From contig NZ_CP121445.1 of assembly GCF_029689925.1 (NCBI RefSeq), positions 466,001 to 530,000 of the forward strand: 64,000 bases of DNA, in the 5' to 3' direction. The notes under the pieces were generated by a model. It had not been told where the DNA came from and made no database searches. It was given only the letters and a program-made list of their open reading frames with translations. The number at the start of each line of letters is the position of its first letter. Within the stretch, counting starts at the first letter, position 1. The translations under genes were made by a program, and so were the position numbers. Shown piece after piece: positions 36,817-45,169 of this stretch. The DNA is from Anaerocolumna sp. AGMB13025. GTDB lineage: Bacteria; Bacillota; Clostridia; Lachnospirales; Lachnospiraceae.

Positions 36817-36954
36817 ATGCCGATTCTTTGTATGATGCCTAAAAGACGGAATGAAAATATAAAATTAAAAAGAGTCGTACAGAGATACTTTCAGCCTATT
36901 TTATTTGCAGCAGTAACCCAAGGGGGCTTTAAATGCAATGGAGGTAAAATATGA
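36817..36954 (+). CDS. Possible 45-residue leader frame coupled to ugd (leader element copy E)
   Basis: An ATG at 36817 lies 11 bases after CAGGAGG and opens 45 codons that end in TGA overlapping the ugd ATG (ATGA). The DNA is also a diverged copy of the leader element: GAGATGC at the start, GAATGAAAATATAAAATTAA in the middle (cf. copies C and D), and ATGCAATGGAGGTAAAAT before ugd. The predicted peptide is basic. In copy D the corresponding start reads MPGRLKENIRIRR, here [13 protein letters not shown], which is similar as protein too. It may be a translated leader peptide or only an RNA element. Confidence 0.35.
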   Translation: MPILCMMPKRRNENIKLKRVVQRYFQPILFAAVTQGGFKCNGGKI

Positions 36955-38117
36955 AAATTACAATAGCCGGAACCGGTTACGTAGGATTATCCAATGCAGT
37001 TTTATTATCTCAACAGAATGAAGTAATTGCACTGGACATCCTTCAGGAAAAAGTGGAGCTTATTAATCAAAGAAAATCACCAATCGTAGATAAAGAAATC
37101 GAAGAATATCTGACTCAGGAAGACTTAAACTTAACAGCAACAACAGATGCCTATAAAGCCTACAAAGATGCAGACTATGTAATTATATCTACTCCGACGA
37201 ATTATGATCCGGTTAAAAACTATTTTAATACAAGAACGGTAGAAGCGGTAATTGCAAATGTATTATCCATTAATCCGGATGCGGTTATGGTCATTAAATC
37301 TACTGTACCAGTTGGCTATACAGAAAAAGTGAAAGCCATGTTTGAAACTGATAATATCATATTCTCACCTGAATTTTTAAGGGAAGGAAAAGCCCTATAT
37401 GATAATTTATATCCCTCCCGGATTATCGTAGGCGAACAATCGGAGAGAGCCCGTATATTTGCCAAACTTTTAGAAGGAGGTGCAATAAAGGAAGATATAC
37501 CGATATTATATACCAATTCAACAGAAGCAGAAGCCATCAAACTTTTTGCTAATACCTATCTTGCCCTCCGGGTAGCCTACTTTAACGAACTGGATACTTA
37601 TTCAGAAGTCCGGGGGCTTAATACAAAGCAGATCATTGAGGGAGTCTGCCTGGATCCCAGAATCGGCAGCCATTATAATAATCCCTCCTTTGGTTACGGT
37701 GGATATTGTCTGCCTAAGGATACGAAACAACTGCTGGCCAATTATTTTGACGTACCCAACAATATTATCGGAGCAATTGTAGATGCCAACCGGACCAGGA
37801 AAGACCATATAGCAGAGCGGATTATACTTAGAAATCCCAGAACCGTTGGTATTTTCCGGCTGACCATGAAAATGGACTCGGATAACTTCAGACAATCCTC
37901 CGTTCAGGGAATCATGAAGCGGTTAAAAGCAAAAGGCATTGAAGTAGTAGTGTATGAACCGGCATTAAGGGAAGAATTCTTTTATAACTCAAAAGTAATC
38001 AAGGATTTAGAAGAGTTTAAGCAGGTATCCGATGTAATCGTAGCAAACCGCTGGTCGGAGGACATCAGTGATGTGGAGGAGAAGGTTTATACCAGGGATT
38101 TATACGGCAGGGATTAG
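36951..38117 (+). CDS. ugd: UDP-glucose 6-dehydrogenase
   Basis: A 388-residue enzyme that oxidises UDP-glucose twice to UDP-glucuronate using NAD. Rossmann motif GTGYVGLS (residues 6-13), [16 protein letters not shown] and [11 protein letters not shown] are present, and the catalytic Cys lies in [15 protein letters not shown] near residue 253. Length is that of the short Ugd class. GGAGG precedes the ATG. Its product could feed the UDP-glucuronate epimerase at 17577 for capsule synthesis. The stop codon lies in the first unit of a 23-bp tandem repeat. Confidence 0.95.
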   Translation: MKITIAGTGYVGLSNAVLLSQQNEVIALDILQEKVELINQRKSPIVDKEIEEYLTQEDLNLTATTDAYKAYKDADYVIISTPTNYDPVKNYFNTRTVEAVIANVLSINPDAVMVIKSTVPVGYTEKVKAMFETDNIIFSPEFLREGKALYDNLYPSRIIVGEQSERARIFAKLLEGGAIKEDIPILYTNSTEAEAIKLFANTYLALRVAYFNELDTYSEVRGLNTKQIIEGVCLDPRIGSHYNNPSFGYGGYCLPKDTKQLLANYFDVPNNIIGAIVDANRTRKDHIAERIILRNPRTVGIFRLTMKMDSDNFRQSSVQGIMKRLKAKGIEVVVYEPALREEFFYNSKVIKDLEEFKQVSDVIVANRWSEDISDVEEKVYTRDLYGRD

Positions 38118-38204
38118 AGCATAAGTTTGGTAACAATTAGAGCATAAGTTTGGTAACAATTAGGACATAAGTTTGGTTACGATTAGGACATAAGTTCGGT
38201 AATG
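38113..38204 (+). repeat. Four tandem 23-bp repeats that include the ugd stop codon
   Basis: Units start at 38113, 38136, 38159 and 38182. The first two are ATTAGAGCATAAGTTTGGTA plus ACA and are identical; the third and fourth carry three or more changes. A partial fifth unit follows. The TAG in the first unit is the ugd stop, so each unit repeats it. This is not a CRISPR: there are no spacers. Confidence 0.9.
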
Positions 38205-38267
38205 ATTAGGGCAGTAATCAGAGCGGAATAGGCCATTTTTAGTTAAAATCATACATAATTAATGATA

Positions 38268-38371
38268 AGGGTTATAGCTCTCTTATATTTGTAAAAAGGG
38301 CAGTTTTGAGATCAGACGGGGTAAGTCTGATATCCGATTGACCGGTTACAAAGGTAGGGAGCTATAACCCT
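38268..38371 (+). ncRNA. Candidate structured RNA or leader upstream of the chemoreceptor
   Basis: Three nested pairings occur in 104 bases: AGGGTTATAGCTC (38268-38280) with GAGCTATAACCCT (38359-38371), 13 of 13; TTTGTAA (38288-38294) with TTACAAA (38346-38352); ATCAGAC (38311-38317) with GTCTGAT (38325-38331). There is no T run after it, so it is not a plain terminator. It ends 125 bases before the chemoreceptor ATG. I could not match it to a riboswitch class that I know. Confidence 0.4.
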
Positions 38372-38496
38372 ATCTATTGTAATTATCAATATAGAAATTA
38401 TCCAGAAACATCTAAAAATAATACGTTTACTATGATAGCAGAATATAGTATAATGTGTAGAAATATGTAAAAAAGGGAGAAAGGGGATAATTACAA

Positions 38497-40167
38497 ATGA
38501 TTAAATCATTAATGAACAAAATTCTTATTGTCATAATATTGATTACCTTTATCTGTTCGGCATCCTTTATGTGGGTGTCCTATTTTATGATTCAAAAATC
38601 CGTAATCGCCCAGATGGAAAGTGACGGTAAAACCTTGGTTCTGAATACAAAACGTGAAATTATTAGTAACAATGTTTCTGATTTAAATCAGCTCCAGGAT
38701 ATATTTAAAAATATTAAGGATGGCAGCGACGGAAATATTGTCTATGTCTCGCTATCAGATGAAAGCTCCAATGTCATAGTGTCTGATAACAGTAAACTGA
38801 CACAGGATGCAGGCGGTGCAGATGCAACCTCTTCCGCAACACAATCAGGAGATGTAGCCGCTGTAATAAATAATCAGGAAACACTGGGACAGATACTAAA
38901 ACTTCCTTCCGGTGAAAAAGTGTATAATATATCAACAGAATTCTCCAATGGCAAAGAGATTACGGGAGCTCTAAATATAGGTATATCTTTAGAAAGCATG
39001 TATGACCAGATAAAAATGACCCTTACTGAAACGGCAGCAATCGCTGTCATCAGTATGGTTTTGGCGGTTCTTTTTGGTTCGGTATTGGCAAGAAGAATCA
39101 TTAAACCTATTATCAAAATATGTGATCGTTTGAAAATATTTGCAGAGGGAGATTTTACAGGCGGGTTTGAGCATAAAAGCAAGGATGAACTTGGTAAAAT
39201 GAGCGAAGCCCTTGAAAATATGCGGCAGACCTTTCGAGGAGTCGTGGGGGAGATCAAACAGAATGCATATGAGGTTGCCAACAGTTCCCAGAGTCTGGCA
39301 ACTGTCTTAGAGGAGAATTCAGCCACTGCCGAGGGTATATCAAAGGCCTCTGAGCAGTTAAATAACAGTTCTGCAGCCCTTGCTAACGATACCCAAAAAG
39401 GAATAGACCGTTTAAGTGCTTTAGCCGACAAGATTAATGAGTTAAATAGTATGACAGGTGTTATGTGGGACAGCATTAAAGAATCCAAGGCTGCCAATCA
39501 GACCGGAACCCAGTGCATCGATGAGTTAAAAACAGCAGCAGATGAGAATGCACAGATTACGGTGCAGATAAAAGAACAGGTGGATTTATTAAACAGCAAA
39601 CTAGAGGCAATGAGTGAAATTACTACTGTAATAAAAAATATTGCAGACCAGACCAAGCTGTTAGCTTTAAATGCTATGATTGAAAGTGCAAGAGCCGGGG
39701 AAAACGGCAAGGGCTTCACTGTCGTAGCCGATGAAATTGGTAAATTGTCGGAACAGACCTCAAAATCCATATCCGGGATTGAAACAATTATAGACGAGGT
39801 TGGACTGGCAATTGATAAAACAAGCGAGTATATGAAGCAGGGAACTCTGGCAGCCGTAAAAACCACGGAAGTCTCCAAAGAGTCCGGCGAAGCCTTTGAA
39901 ATCATAGACCGCTCCATAAGCAGTGTAATTGAGGAGATACAAAAAGTAATCAACAGCATAACTCAGATCAATGGCGATAAATCAGAAGTGGTAAATACCA
40001 TGGAGGGAATTTCTATGATAATTCAGCAGTCCAGTGCCTCTACCCAAGAGATAGCCATGTCCCTGGAAGAACAATCCTCAAGTATGGATAATGTCAACCA
40101 GTCAGCTCAGGAATTGCAAAGAATTGCTTATGAGCTGGAGCGACTGGTGGATCGGTTTAAATTGTAG
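38497..40167 (+). CDS. Methyl-accepting chemotaxis protein
   Basis: A 556-residue chemoreceptor. The first membrane helix spans about residues 7-31, a compact extracellular sensor of about 135 residues follows, the second helix lies near 170-192, then HAMP and a long cytoplasmic coiled coil. The signalling tip is [20 protein letters not shown] with [15 protein letters not shown], the hallmark sequence for CheA/CheW contact. No recognisable ligand motif is visible in the short sensor. GGAG precedes the ATG. No other chemotaxis genes are in the window. Confidence 0.95.
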   Translation: MIKSLMNKILIVIILITFICSASFMWVSYFMIQKSVIAQMESDGKTLVLNTKREIISNNVSDLNQLQDIFKNIKDGSDGNIVYVSLSDESSNVIVSDNSKLTQDAGGADATSSATQSGDVAAVINNQETLGQILKLPSGEKVYNISTEFSNGKEITGALNIGISLESMYDQIKMTLTETAAIAVISMVLAVLFGSVLARRIIKPIIKICDRLKIFAEGDFTGGFEHKSKDELGKMSEALENMRQTFRGVVGEIKQNAYEVANSSQSLATVLEENSATAEGISKASEQLNNSSAALANDTQKGIDRLSALADKINELNSMTGVMWDSIKESKAANQTGTQCIDELKTAADENAQITVQIKEQVDLLNSKLEAMSEITTVIKNIADQTKLLALNAMIESARAGENGKGFTVVADEIGKLSEQTSKSISGIETIIDEVGLAIDKTSEYMKQGTLAAVKTTEVSKESGEAFEIIDRSISSVIEEIQKVINSITQINGDKSEVVNTMEGISMIIQQSSASTQEIAMSLEEQSSSMDNVNQSAQELQRIAYELERLVDRFKL

Positions 40168-40308
40168 AGAAGACAGCCGATATGTTTTATGAAAACCGGA
40201 TAATCTCCTGTTAGGAGACACTTTTTATTGTTTAGAATAGTAATACTTGGTGAGAATATTTATATCAATAGTATATTCTGAATAATAAATAGAAAGGTAA
40301 CAAGAGGC

Positions 40309-40809
40309 ATGTCAATAAAGCGTCTGGCTAAATTATGGGTCTGGATTCCGGTTTTATTTTTATTAGTACTAATCTTCAATTTTTCAGGAACGGACGGCGT
40401 ACAGTCCAATACCTTAAGTGTGAGTCTGACCGACAGGCTTGTTAACGTATTCGTTGCAGTTCCATTTTTAGATTTTAATTCTGGTCAGGAACAGATATCC
40501 TTAAATATTCTGAACCTCCTTGTGCGCAAACTAGGTCATTTCACAGAATATGCAGCCCTTGCCTTTGCCCTTGCTTTTGCCTTGTACCGGTATCATATGA
40601 ATAAGGGAAGGCTGATCCTTATTAGTATGGCTTTTGGATTTTTTTATGCCTGTACGGATGAAATACACCAATTATTTGTCCCTTTGCGTTCCGGTAGATT
40701 CACGGATGTTTTAATAGACAGTCTTGGCATGTTTTTTGGTATCCTGTTTTTTTATTCTATCATTAACATTTATCAAAGGATTAAGCCAGGTAAATGGGAA
40801 ACGAAGTAG
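40309..40809 (+). CDS. VanZ-like membrane protein
   Basis: A 166-residue protein with about four membrane segments and the VanZ signatures NFSGTDGVQS, RKLGHFTEYAALAFAL and CTDEIHQLFVPLRSGRFTDV. AGAAAGG precedes the ATG. It is a tandem paralogue of the next gene (same motif order). Function in this bacterium is unknown; cell-envelope role is presumed from the family. Confidence 0.88.
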   Translation: MSIKRLAKLWVWIPVLFLLVLIFNFSGTDGVQSNTLSVSLTDRLVNVFVAVPFLDFNSGQEQISLNILNLLVRKLGHFTEYAALAFALAFALYRYHMNKGRLILISMAFGFFYACTDEIHQLFVPLRSGRFTDVLIDSLGMFFGILFFYSIINIYQRIKPGKWETK

Positions 40810-40829
40810 TTATTAGAAGGAGAAAAAGT

Positions 40830-41327
40830 TTGAAAAGTAAAATTGGTTTATTAACCTGGCTGCCGGCCCTCATCATGATGGTTATCATATTCCGGTTTTC
40901 TACTGCCAATGGAGATCAATCTTCTGCATTAAGCTCAAATTTAACAAATCGGCTTGTAAATACGGCAGCAGCCATTATGAAGATAGAATTAACCCCCGAA
41001 CAAAAACTGTCAATAGAAGATTCCATACATACCCCTATCCGTAAATTAGGTCATATGACAGAATACGGTTTATTAGGCATAGCAGCAGCCTTTGCCTTGT
41101 ATATCTATCACAAGAAAAGAGGCTGGAATTTGTTTCTATGGTGTGAAGGAATCTGTGTCCTTTATGCCTGTACGGATGAATTCCATCAATTATTTGTACC
41201 GGAGCGCTCTGGTCAGCTCCTTGATGTACTTATTGACAGTATCGGAATAACTTTGGGCTTAGGATTCTTTTGCGTTGTCTTATTGTGCAGGAAAAAGAAC
41301 AAAGAAAAAAGTCTGGATTTACGATGA
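40830..41327 (+). CDS. VanZ-like membrane protein, tandem paralogue
   Basis: A 165-residue VanZ protein (if started at TTG 40830, seven bases after AAGGAG, which matches the N-terminus of its paralogue; ATG 40794 in the previous gene is the alternative). Motifs RFSTANGDQSS, RKLGHMTEYGLLGIAA and CTDEFHQLFVPERSGQLLDV align with the upstream copy. The last 13 bases lie inside the 60-bp repeat that flanks the insertion sequence; the insertion left the coding sequence complete. Confidence 0.88.
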   Translation: MKSKIGLLTWLPALIMMVIIFRFSTANGDQSSALSSNLTNRLVNTAAAIMKIELTPEQKLSIEDSIHTPIRKLGHMTEYGLLGIAAAFALYIYHKKRGWNLFLWCEGICVLYACTDEFHQLFVPERSGQLLDVLIDSIGITLGLGFFCVVLLCRKKNKEKSLDLR

Positions 41328-41374
41328 GATCAAGGTTTTGCAAACTTGACAAATGAAATACGGCATGCTATTCT
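41315..41374 (+). repeat. 60-bp target duplication, left copy
   Basis: The 60 bases here are identical to 43371-43430 and flank the insertion sequence directly. They contain the stop codon of the VanZ gene and a TTGACA-like box. Long, variable target duplications are a known property of the IS1634 family. Confidence 0.92.
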
Positions 41375-41392
41375 CCCATCTTTGACAGGTCA

Positions 41393-41436
41393 AAAGCGGA
41401 AAACGCTGTATTTATAAGGCATTTTCCGCTTTTTAA
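41393..41436. terminator. Bidirectional terminator at the left end of the insertion sequence
   Basis: AAAGCGGAAAA (41393-41403) and TTTTCCGCTTT (41422-41432) form eleven perfect pairs, with TTTTT-like runs on both strands. It ends the transposase transcript and shields it from outside transcription. Confidence 0.75.
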
Positions 41437-41462
41437 TGATGAAAAAATGTAGCTATATATTA

Positions 41463-43235
41463 TTACTTTTTCTTTGTTTCTCGAATAGTCTTCTTCATGT
41501 TAACGTCGGTTATAATCTCATAATCCGTACGGAAACCAAAGGCTTCATGTAAAGCATCCGTAAGGTCTGTCCTTGTGTAGGCTGGTATGTAACCAAGTTT
41601 TTCTCCTGGGCGTGATATCATCATAGTTCGCAAGGTATCCATGATCTCTTCACAGGTGTATTCTCCAGAAAGCTTTTTCTCCAGTACCCGGAACACGAAT
41701 AATGCAATGTAGCACGTAATGAAATGTGCTTTGATACGATCTTCTTTCTGAAGATATATAGGGCGGGCTTTAAACTCTGTTTTCATGATACGGAAGCATT
41801 CCTCAATCTCCCAGCGCTTCTTGTTAATCTTAATAATCTCATCAATCCCCATGTTCTCAAGGTTCGTACATACGGAGTAAAAACCATCATATCGTTCTTC
41901 TTCATGGATAGCAGTTGCATCCAGAAATGGGATATCTTTTGAACATACCTCACCATCCTCCGTAACAACCTCATGTCCAATAAAACGGTGTGGGTCGTTC
42001 TGATTTTTGGGACGTTGTTTATATTTTCCACTATTGATAAGCTCCTGTGCTCGGTCAATCTGCCCCTGACGTATTTTGCGTTGATAGCGTTGATACTTTA
42101 AAGAAAAGGAAACAATCAAATGCTGTTCCAGTGGGGTAGCACCCTGTTTGATTTTTCTTTGGGACAGGTCTTCTTTTATCCAGCGATCCTTGTAGTAAAT
42201 CTTATTGTAATCTTCTGTTTCATCCAGCTCACTAATGTTATAGGTTCGGCTGTCGCCAGCCAGGCGCCACCCATCTGGATCAAGGGCAAAGTCTTTTAGA
42301 TAGGAAGGGAGTTGTTTGACTGACTGCGTAGTAATAAAACTACGGAGTCGCTCGCCTCCAATGGATTTATCATTAAATTTACGGTTGCTCTTGGATGAGA
42401 GCCCTGCATCGGTGCAGACAATGATCTGATCCAGACCATAATCACTGATCACCTTTTTTTCTAAAGGTTTCAGAGTAGGCTGCTCGCTTTGATTTCCGGG
42501 AAAGATATCAAAAGCCAGAGGAATACCATCGTAATCCATGAAAAGACCCATACCAACCAGGGGTAAAGGCTGATGCTGCTTGCTCTTTCCGTATCTGCGA
42601 AGATCATCCGCTTCTTCAAGTTCAAAGTAAAAGTTAGTACAATCGTAGTAAAGGATATCCTTGCGTCGTTCCACGACTTTCTGACTATTTTTATAAAGCT
42701 CTGCCTGGATAAAGTCATTTTCTTGTGCCAGAACAGATAAGGCACGATAAATATCATGCAGTTCGAAAGAAGGTTGTTCTATGAACACGTCGGCCTGCCT
42801 GTTTGAAGCCAGTTTAGAAGAAGGATAGAGAATCCTTGTATAAATAAGTTTGGAAAGGATATCATTTAGGTCATACTCAAAGGAATGCCTTGAACGGATT
42901 GAGCTGCATATTTTGTGGAGACCAAGACTGTAGTAAGCATCCTGCAAGAAAAGATATCCGCAGTTAAAAGCTTTTTGCTCACCCTTTTTTAAGAGTTTAG
43001 TAGGGGAATAACTAACAATAATCTCTTTCTGTTCGTCGTACTCTTTACGATTGAGTTCATTTACGTATTCCTGAGCCCAAATATATGGATCCATGCCATG
43101 AGCTTTTGTTCTTACTTCATCAAGGTTACCTAATTTTTCAACTGTAACAGTGGTAACAGAGCCATTCTGCTTGCGTATGGTTTTTTGTACATAGAAAGAT
43201 GAAGAATTTTTGGACTTACTAACAGTTAGTTTCAT
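41463..43235 (-). CDS. IS1634-family DDE transposase
   Basis: A 590-residue transposase of the IS4 superfamily, IS1634 branch, complete. Catalytic acids are likely the Asp in YYDCTNFYFE, the Asp in IVCTDAGLSS and the Glu in KRWEIEECFRIMKTEF (the YREK-like region of IS4-type enzymes). N-terminal KLTVSKSKNSSSFYVQ and GSVTTVTVEKLG are typical. The start at 43235 follows GGAGGTG on the minus strand; a start at 43250 overlaps that site. No frameshift or stop is seen, so the element may be active. Confidence 0.92.
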   Translation of the reverse strand: MKLTVSKSKNSSSFYVQKTIRKQNGSVTTVTVEKLGNLDEVRTKAHGMDPYIWAQEYVNELNRKEYDEQKEIIVSYSPTKLLKKGEQKAFNCGYLFLQDAYYSLGLHKICSSIRSRHSFEYDLNDILSKLIYTRILYPSSKLASNRQADVFIEQPSFELHDIYRALSVLAQENDFIQAELYKNSQKVVERRKDILYYDCTNFYFELEEADDLRRYGKSKQHQPLPLVGMGLFMDYDGIPLAFDIFPGNQSEQPTLKPLEKKVISDYGLDQIIVCTDAGLSSKSNRKFNDKSIGGERLRSFITTQSVKQLPSYLKDFALDPDGWRLAGDSRTYNISELDETEDYNKIYYKDRWIKEDLSQRKIKQGATPLEQHLIVSFSLKYQRYQRKIRQGQIDRAQELINSGKYKQRPKNQNDPHRFIGHEVVTEDGEVCSKDIPFLDATAIHEEERYDGFYSVCTNLENMGIDEIIKINKKRWEIEECFRIMKTEFKARPIYLQKEDRIKAHFITCYIALFVFRVLEKKLSGEYTCEEIMDTLRTMMISRPGEKLGYIPAYTRTDLTDALHEAFGFRTDYEIITDVNMKKTIRETKKK

Positions 43236-43370
43236 AAAAAACACCTCCATGCCTTATTATACCATATATAGCCAAAAATAGCTACATATATTTACGCGAA
43301 ATTTGACAAAAAAATAAGCCTATATCAAGGCTTACAGCAATTTATTCTTCATTTAACTGTCAAACTTCCG

Positions 43371-43430
43371 GGATTTACGATGAGATCAAGGTTTTGCAAA
43401 CTTGACAAATGAAATACGGCATGCTATTCT
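43371..43430 (+). repeat. 60-bp target duplication, right copy
   Basis: Identical in all 60 bases to 41315-41374. Joining at this repeat restores the sequence that existed before insertion: the VanZ 3' end followed by GAATGAGATAATG. Confidence 0.92.
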
Positions 43431-43571
43431 GAATGAGATAATGAATTGGAAATTCTGTAAAAACTGGTTTAAAAACTGTAAGTGGAGATATAAACGTAAA
43501 TTTATAATGCAAATAGATGAGACTCTAACAGTAAAGATGAGTTGAATAAAAGAGTTAATAAGAGACAAATG

Positions 43572-43606
43572 CTCTCGTCTTTAAGTTTTTAAAGACGGGA
43601 GTTTTT
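43572..43606 (+). terminator. Terminator upstream of the GntR gene
   Basis: CTCTCGTCTTTAA (43572-43584) pairs with TTTAAAGACGGGAG (43588-43601), followed by TTTTTC. Before the insertion it would have ended the VanZ transcript, about 230 bases after its stop codon. Confidence 0.75.
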
Positions 43607-43679
43607 CATCTTATGAATGGTTTATTTCCAAATCTGTATTAATATATCGAAATCACAAACATGGAGAAGGATGAACGAC

Positions 43680-44405
43680 ATGAAACTAAATCACGAAAAA
43701 GGCGCCCCTCCTTTATATTTTCAAATCGAAAATATTCTAAAGGAAAAAATTGAAAAAGGTGAATATGCCTACGGTGAAGTATTACCCAGCGAAAAGCAGC
43801 TTCAGGAACTTTATGATGTCAGCCGGGTGACCGTCAGACAGGCAGTAAGTTCGCTGGTGAATGCAGGATACCTGCAAAGTTCACAGGGAATTGGTACCAC
43901 TGTAATTTTTGAAGAAAAAATAGATGAGAAATTAAAGCGGGTAATCAGTTTCTCCGAAGAGATGGAACAGCATGGCATTAAAATGGAAACGAGTTACTGC
44001 GATATTACGTTGGAAAAAGCAGATAAATGGATTGCCTCCAAATTAAATATCAAAGAAGGGGACGAAGCCTATAAATTAGTTCGTGTAAGAAGCGCGAAAG
44101 CTGCTCCAATCGTATATTCCATAACCTATTTAAAAAAGAATTATGACCTGCCCTTAGATCCGAGGCAGTATATGAAATCCCTTTATAACTTATTGGAGTC
44201 GCAATACGGAGTTAAAATTGTAAAAGGACAGGATACCTTTGAAGCGACCCTGGCCGATAAGGAAATCGGCAGATATCTGAATATATCAGCCGGGTCGCCG
44301 GTTTTTAAAAGAACCAGGAAGACGACCAACCAGGAAAATGAACTGGTGGAATATGCGGTTTGTTATTATCCAGGTGATAAATATAAGTATTCGGTAGAAT
44401 TATAA
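43680..44405 (+). CDS. GntR/HutC-family transcription regulator
   Basis: A 241-residue regulator with an N-terminal winged helix (PPLYFQIENILKEKI, EVLPSEKQLQELYDVSRVTV) and a C-terminal UTRA ligand domain (from about residue 90; YLNISAGSPVFKRTRKT). HutC-type members usually bind a sugar phosphate and repress the neighbouring operon. Start ATG 43680 is ten bases after GGAGAAGG; ATG 43671 is too close to that site. It stands in front of the mannoside operon and probably binds the paired palindromes at 45117-45146. Confidence 0.92.
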   Translation: MKLNHEKGAPPLYFQIENILKEKIEKGEYAYGEVLPSEKQLQELYDVSRVTVRQAVSSLVNAGYLQSSQGIGTTVIFEEKIDEKLKRVISFSEEMEQHGIKMETSYCDITLEKADKWIASKLNIKEGDEAYKLVRVRSAKAAPIVYSITYLKKNYDLPLDPRQYMKSLYNLLESQYGVKIVKGQDTFEATLADKEIGRYLNISAGSPVFKRTRKTTNQENELVEYAVCYYPGDKYKYSVEL

Positions 44406-44433
44406 ATCTTATAACATAATGATTGTTATGAGA

Positions 44434-44668
44434 AGGAAACATAGATTAGAAGCATAGTTTAAAAGCATTTGATTAGAAACATAGATTAGAAGTATAGTTT
44501 AAAAGCATAGATTAGAAGCATAGTTTAAAAGTATAGATGAGAAGCATAGATTTAAAGCATAGATTAAAGTAGATTAAAAAGCATAGGTTTAAAAGCATAG
44601 ATCATAAAGCATAAATAAAAGCATAATAATAAGCATAAACAAAAAACATTCATAAAAAGCATTCATTA
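44434..44668 (+). repeat. Degenerate 13-bp tandem repeats after the GntR gene
   Basis: Units of about 13 bases of the form GAAGCATAGATTA and AAAGCATAGTTTA alternate some fifteen times, becoming more degenerate toward the 3' end. No gene lies in them. The gap 44669-44837 holds no gene with a ribosome site. Confidence 0.8.
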
Positions 44669-44837
44669 TAATACAGGTACCAGAATATCGTTCAAAAGAT
44701 ATTTTGCTAAGAATTACTTGCATTTATAATGGATGTTTTTTATGTTTCTAGACAAACAGACCAGAAGCAAGGATACAAAAATGCATTCCAGAGCAGATTA
44801 CTCCAGCAATGCCAATATCAAGTTAAAAATAATACTC

Positions 44838-44950
44838 CGGGGGTGGGTTATTCAGAGGGGATGGGTTATTCAAAGAGGGCGGGTTATTCAGTGGTTATGA
44901 TTATGAAGCGGTAACTAATATGAAGCGGTAACTAATATGAAGCGGTTAGA
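44838..44950 (+). repeat. Two short tandem repeat tracts
   Basis: GGGTTATTC occurs three times in 18-base steps (about 44844-44890), followed by three units ATGAAGCGGTAACTAAT in 17-base steps (about 44904-44948). A 61-codon frame (44729-44914) runs through them and ends in the first TAA of the second tract, but has no ribosome site. Confidence 0.7.
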
Positions 44951-45116
44951 ATATTCAGCGGATAAAAACATAGCTTTATAAAATACTTAAAAGATAAAAT
45001 AAACAACCATATCTATGTACCCAGTAATATTAAACAGTCAATAACTACTAGATTATTAAGAATGAACTAGGTTTAATATTTCAATTGACAAGTCGGATTC
45101 CATATGTTAGTGTATA

Positions 45117-45146
45117 TTATAACGTTATAACATTATAACGTTATAA
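45117..45146. promoter_or_regulatory. Paired 14-bp palindromes, likely operator of the mannoside operon
   Basis: TTATAACGTTATAA occurs twice (45117-45130 and 45133-45146), each a perfect palindrome, centres 16 bases apart. A TTGACA box lies upstream at 45085-45090, with no equally good TATAAT partner at 17 bases, so the exact promoter is uncertain. The palindromes sit 24 bases before the first gene of the operon, downstream of the -35 box, as expected for repression by the GntR protein. Confidence 0.6.
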
Positions 45147-45169
45147 TAAATTAAACGGAGGGTATTATC

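Larger units (their letters stand above)
41375..43370 (-). mobile_element. Insertion sequence of the IS1634 group (IS4-like), 1996 bp
   Basis: It lies exactly between two identical 60-bp repeats. The imperfect terminal inverted repeats read CCCATCTTTGACAG (left) and, on the other strand from the right end, CGGAAGTTTGACAG; the inner TTTGACAG is identical. It encodes one intact transposase on the minus strand. The identical flanks imply a recent insertion. Confidence 0.92.

Noticed and set aside
38113..38204. CRISPR array
   Set aside because: The 23-bp units are directly adjacent with no spacers, and there are no cas genes.
38874..39497. 207-codon minus-strand frame inside the chemoreceptor gene
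   Set aside because: It is fully antisense to a conserved gene, has no ribosome site and its protein has no family features.
44729..44914. Small gene of 61 codons with GYS repeats
   Set aside because: No ribosome site, and the sequence is formed by the tandem repeats at 44838-44950. Noted only as part of the repeat region.
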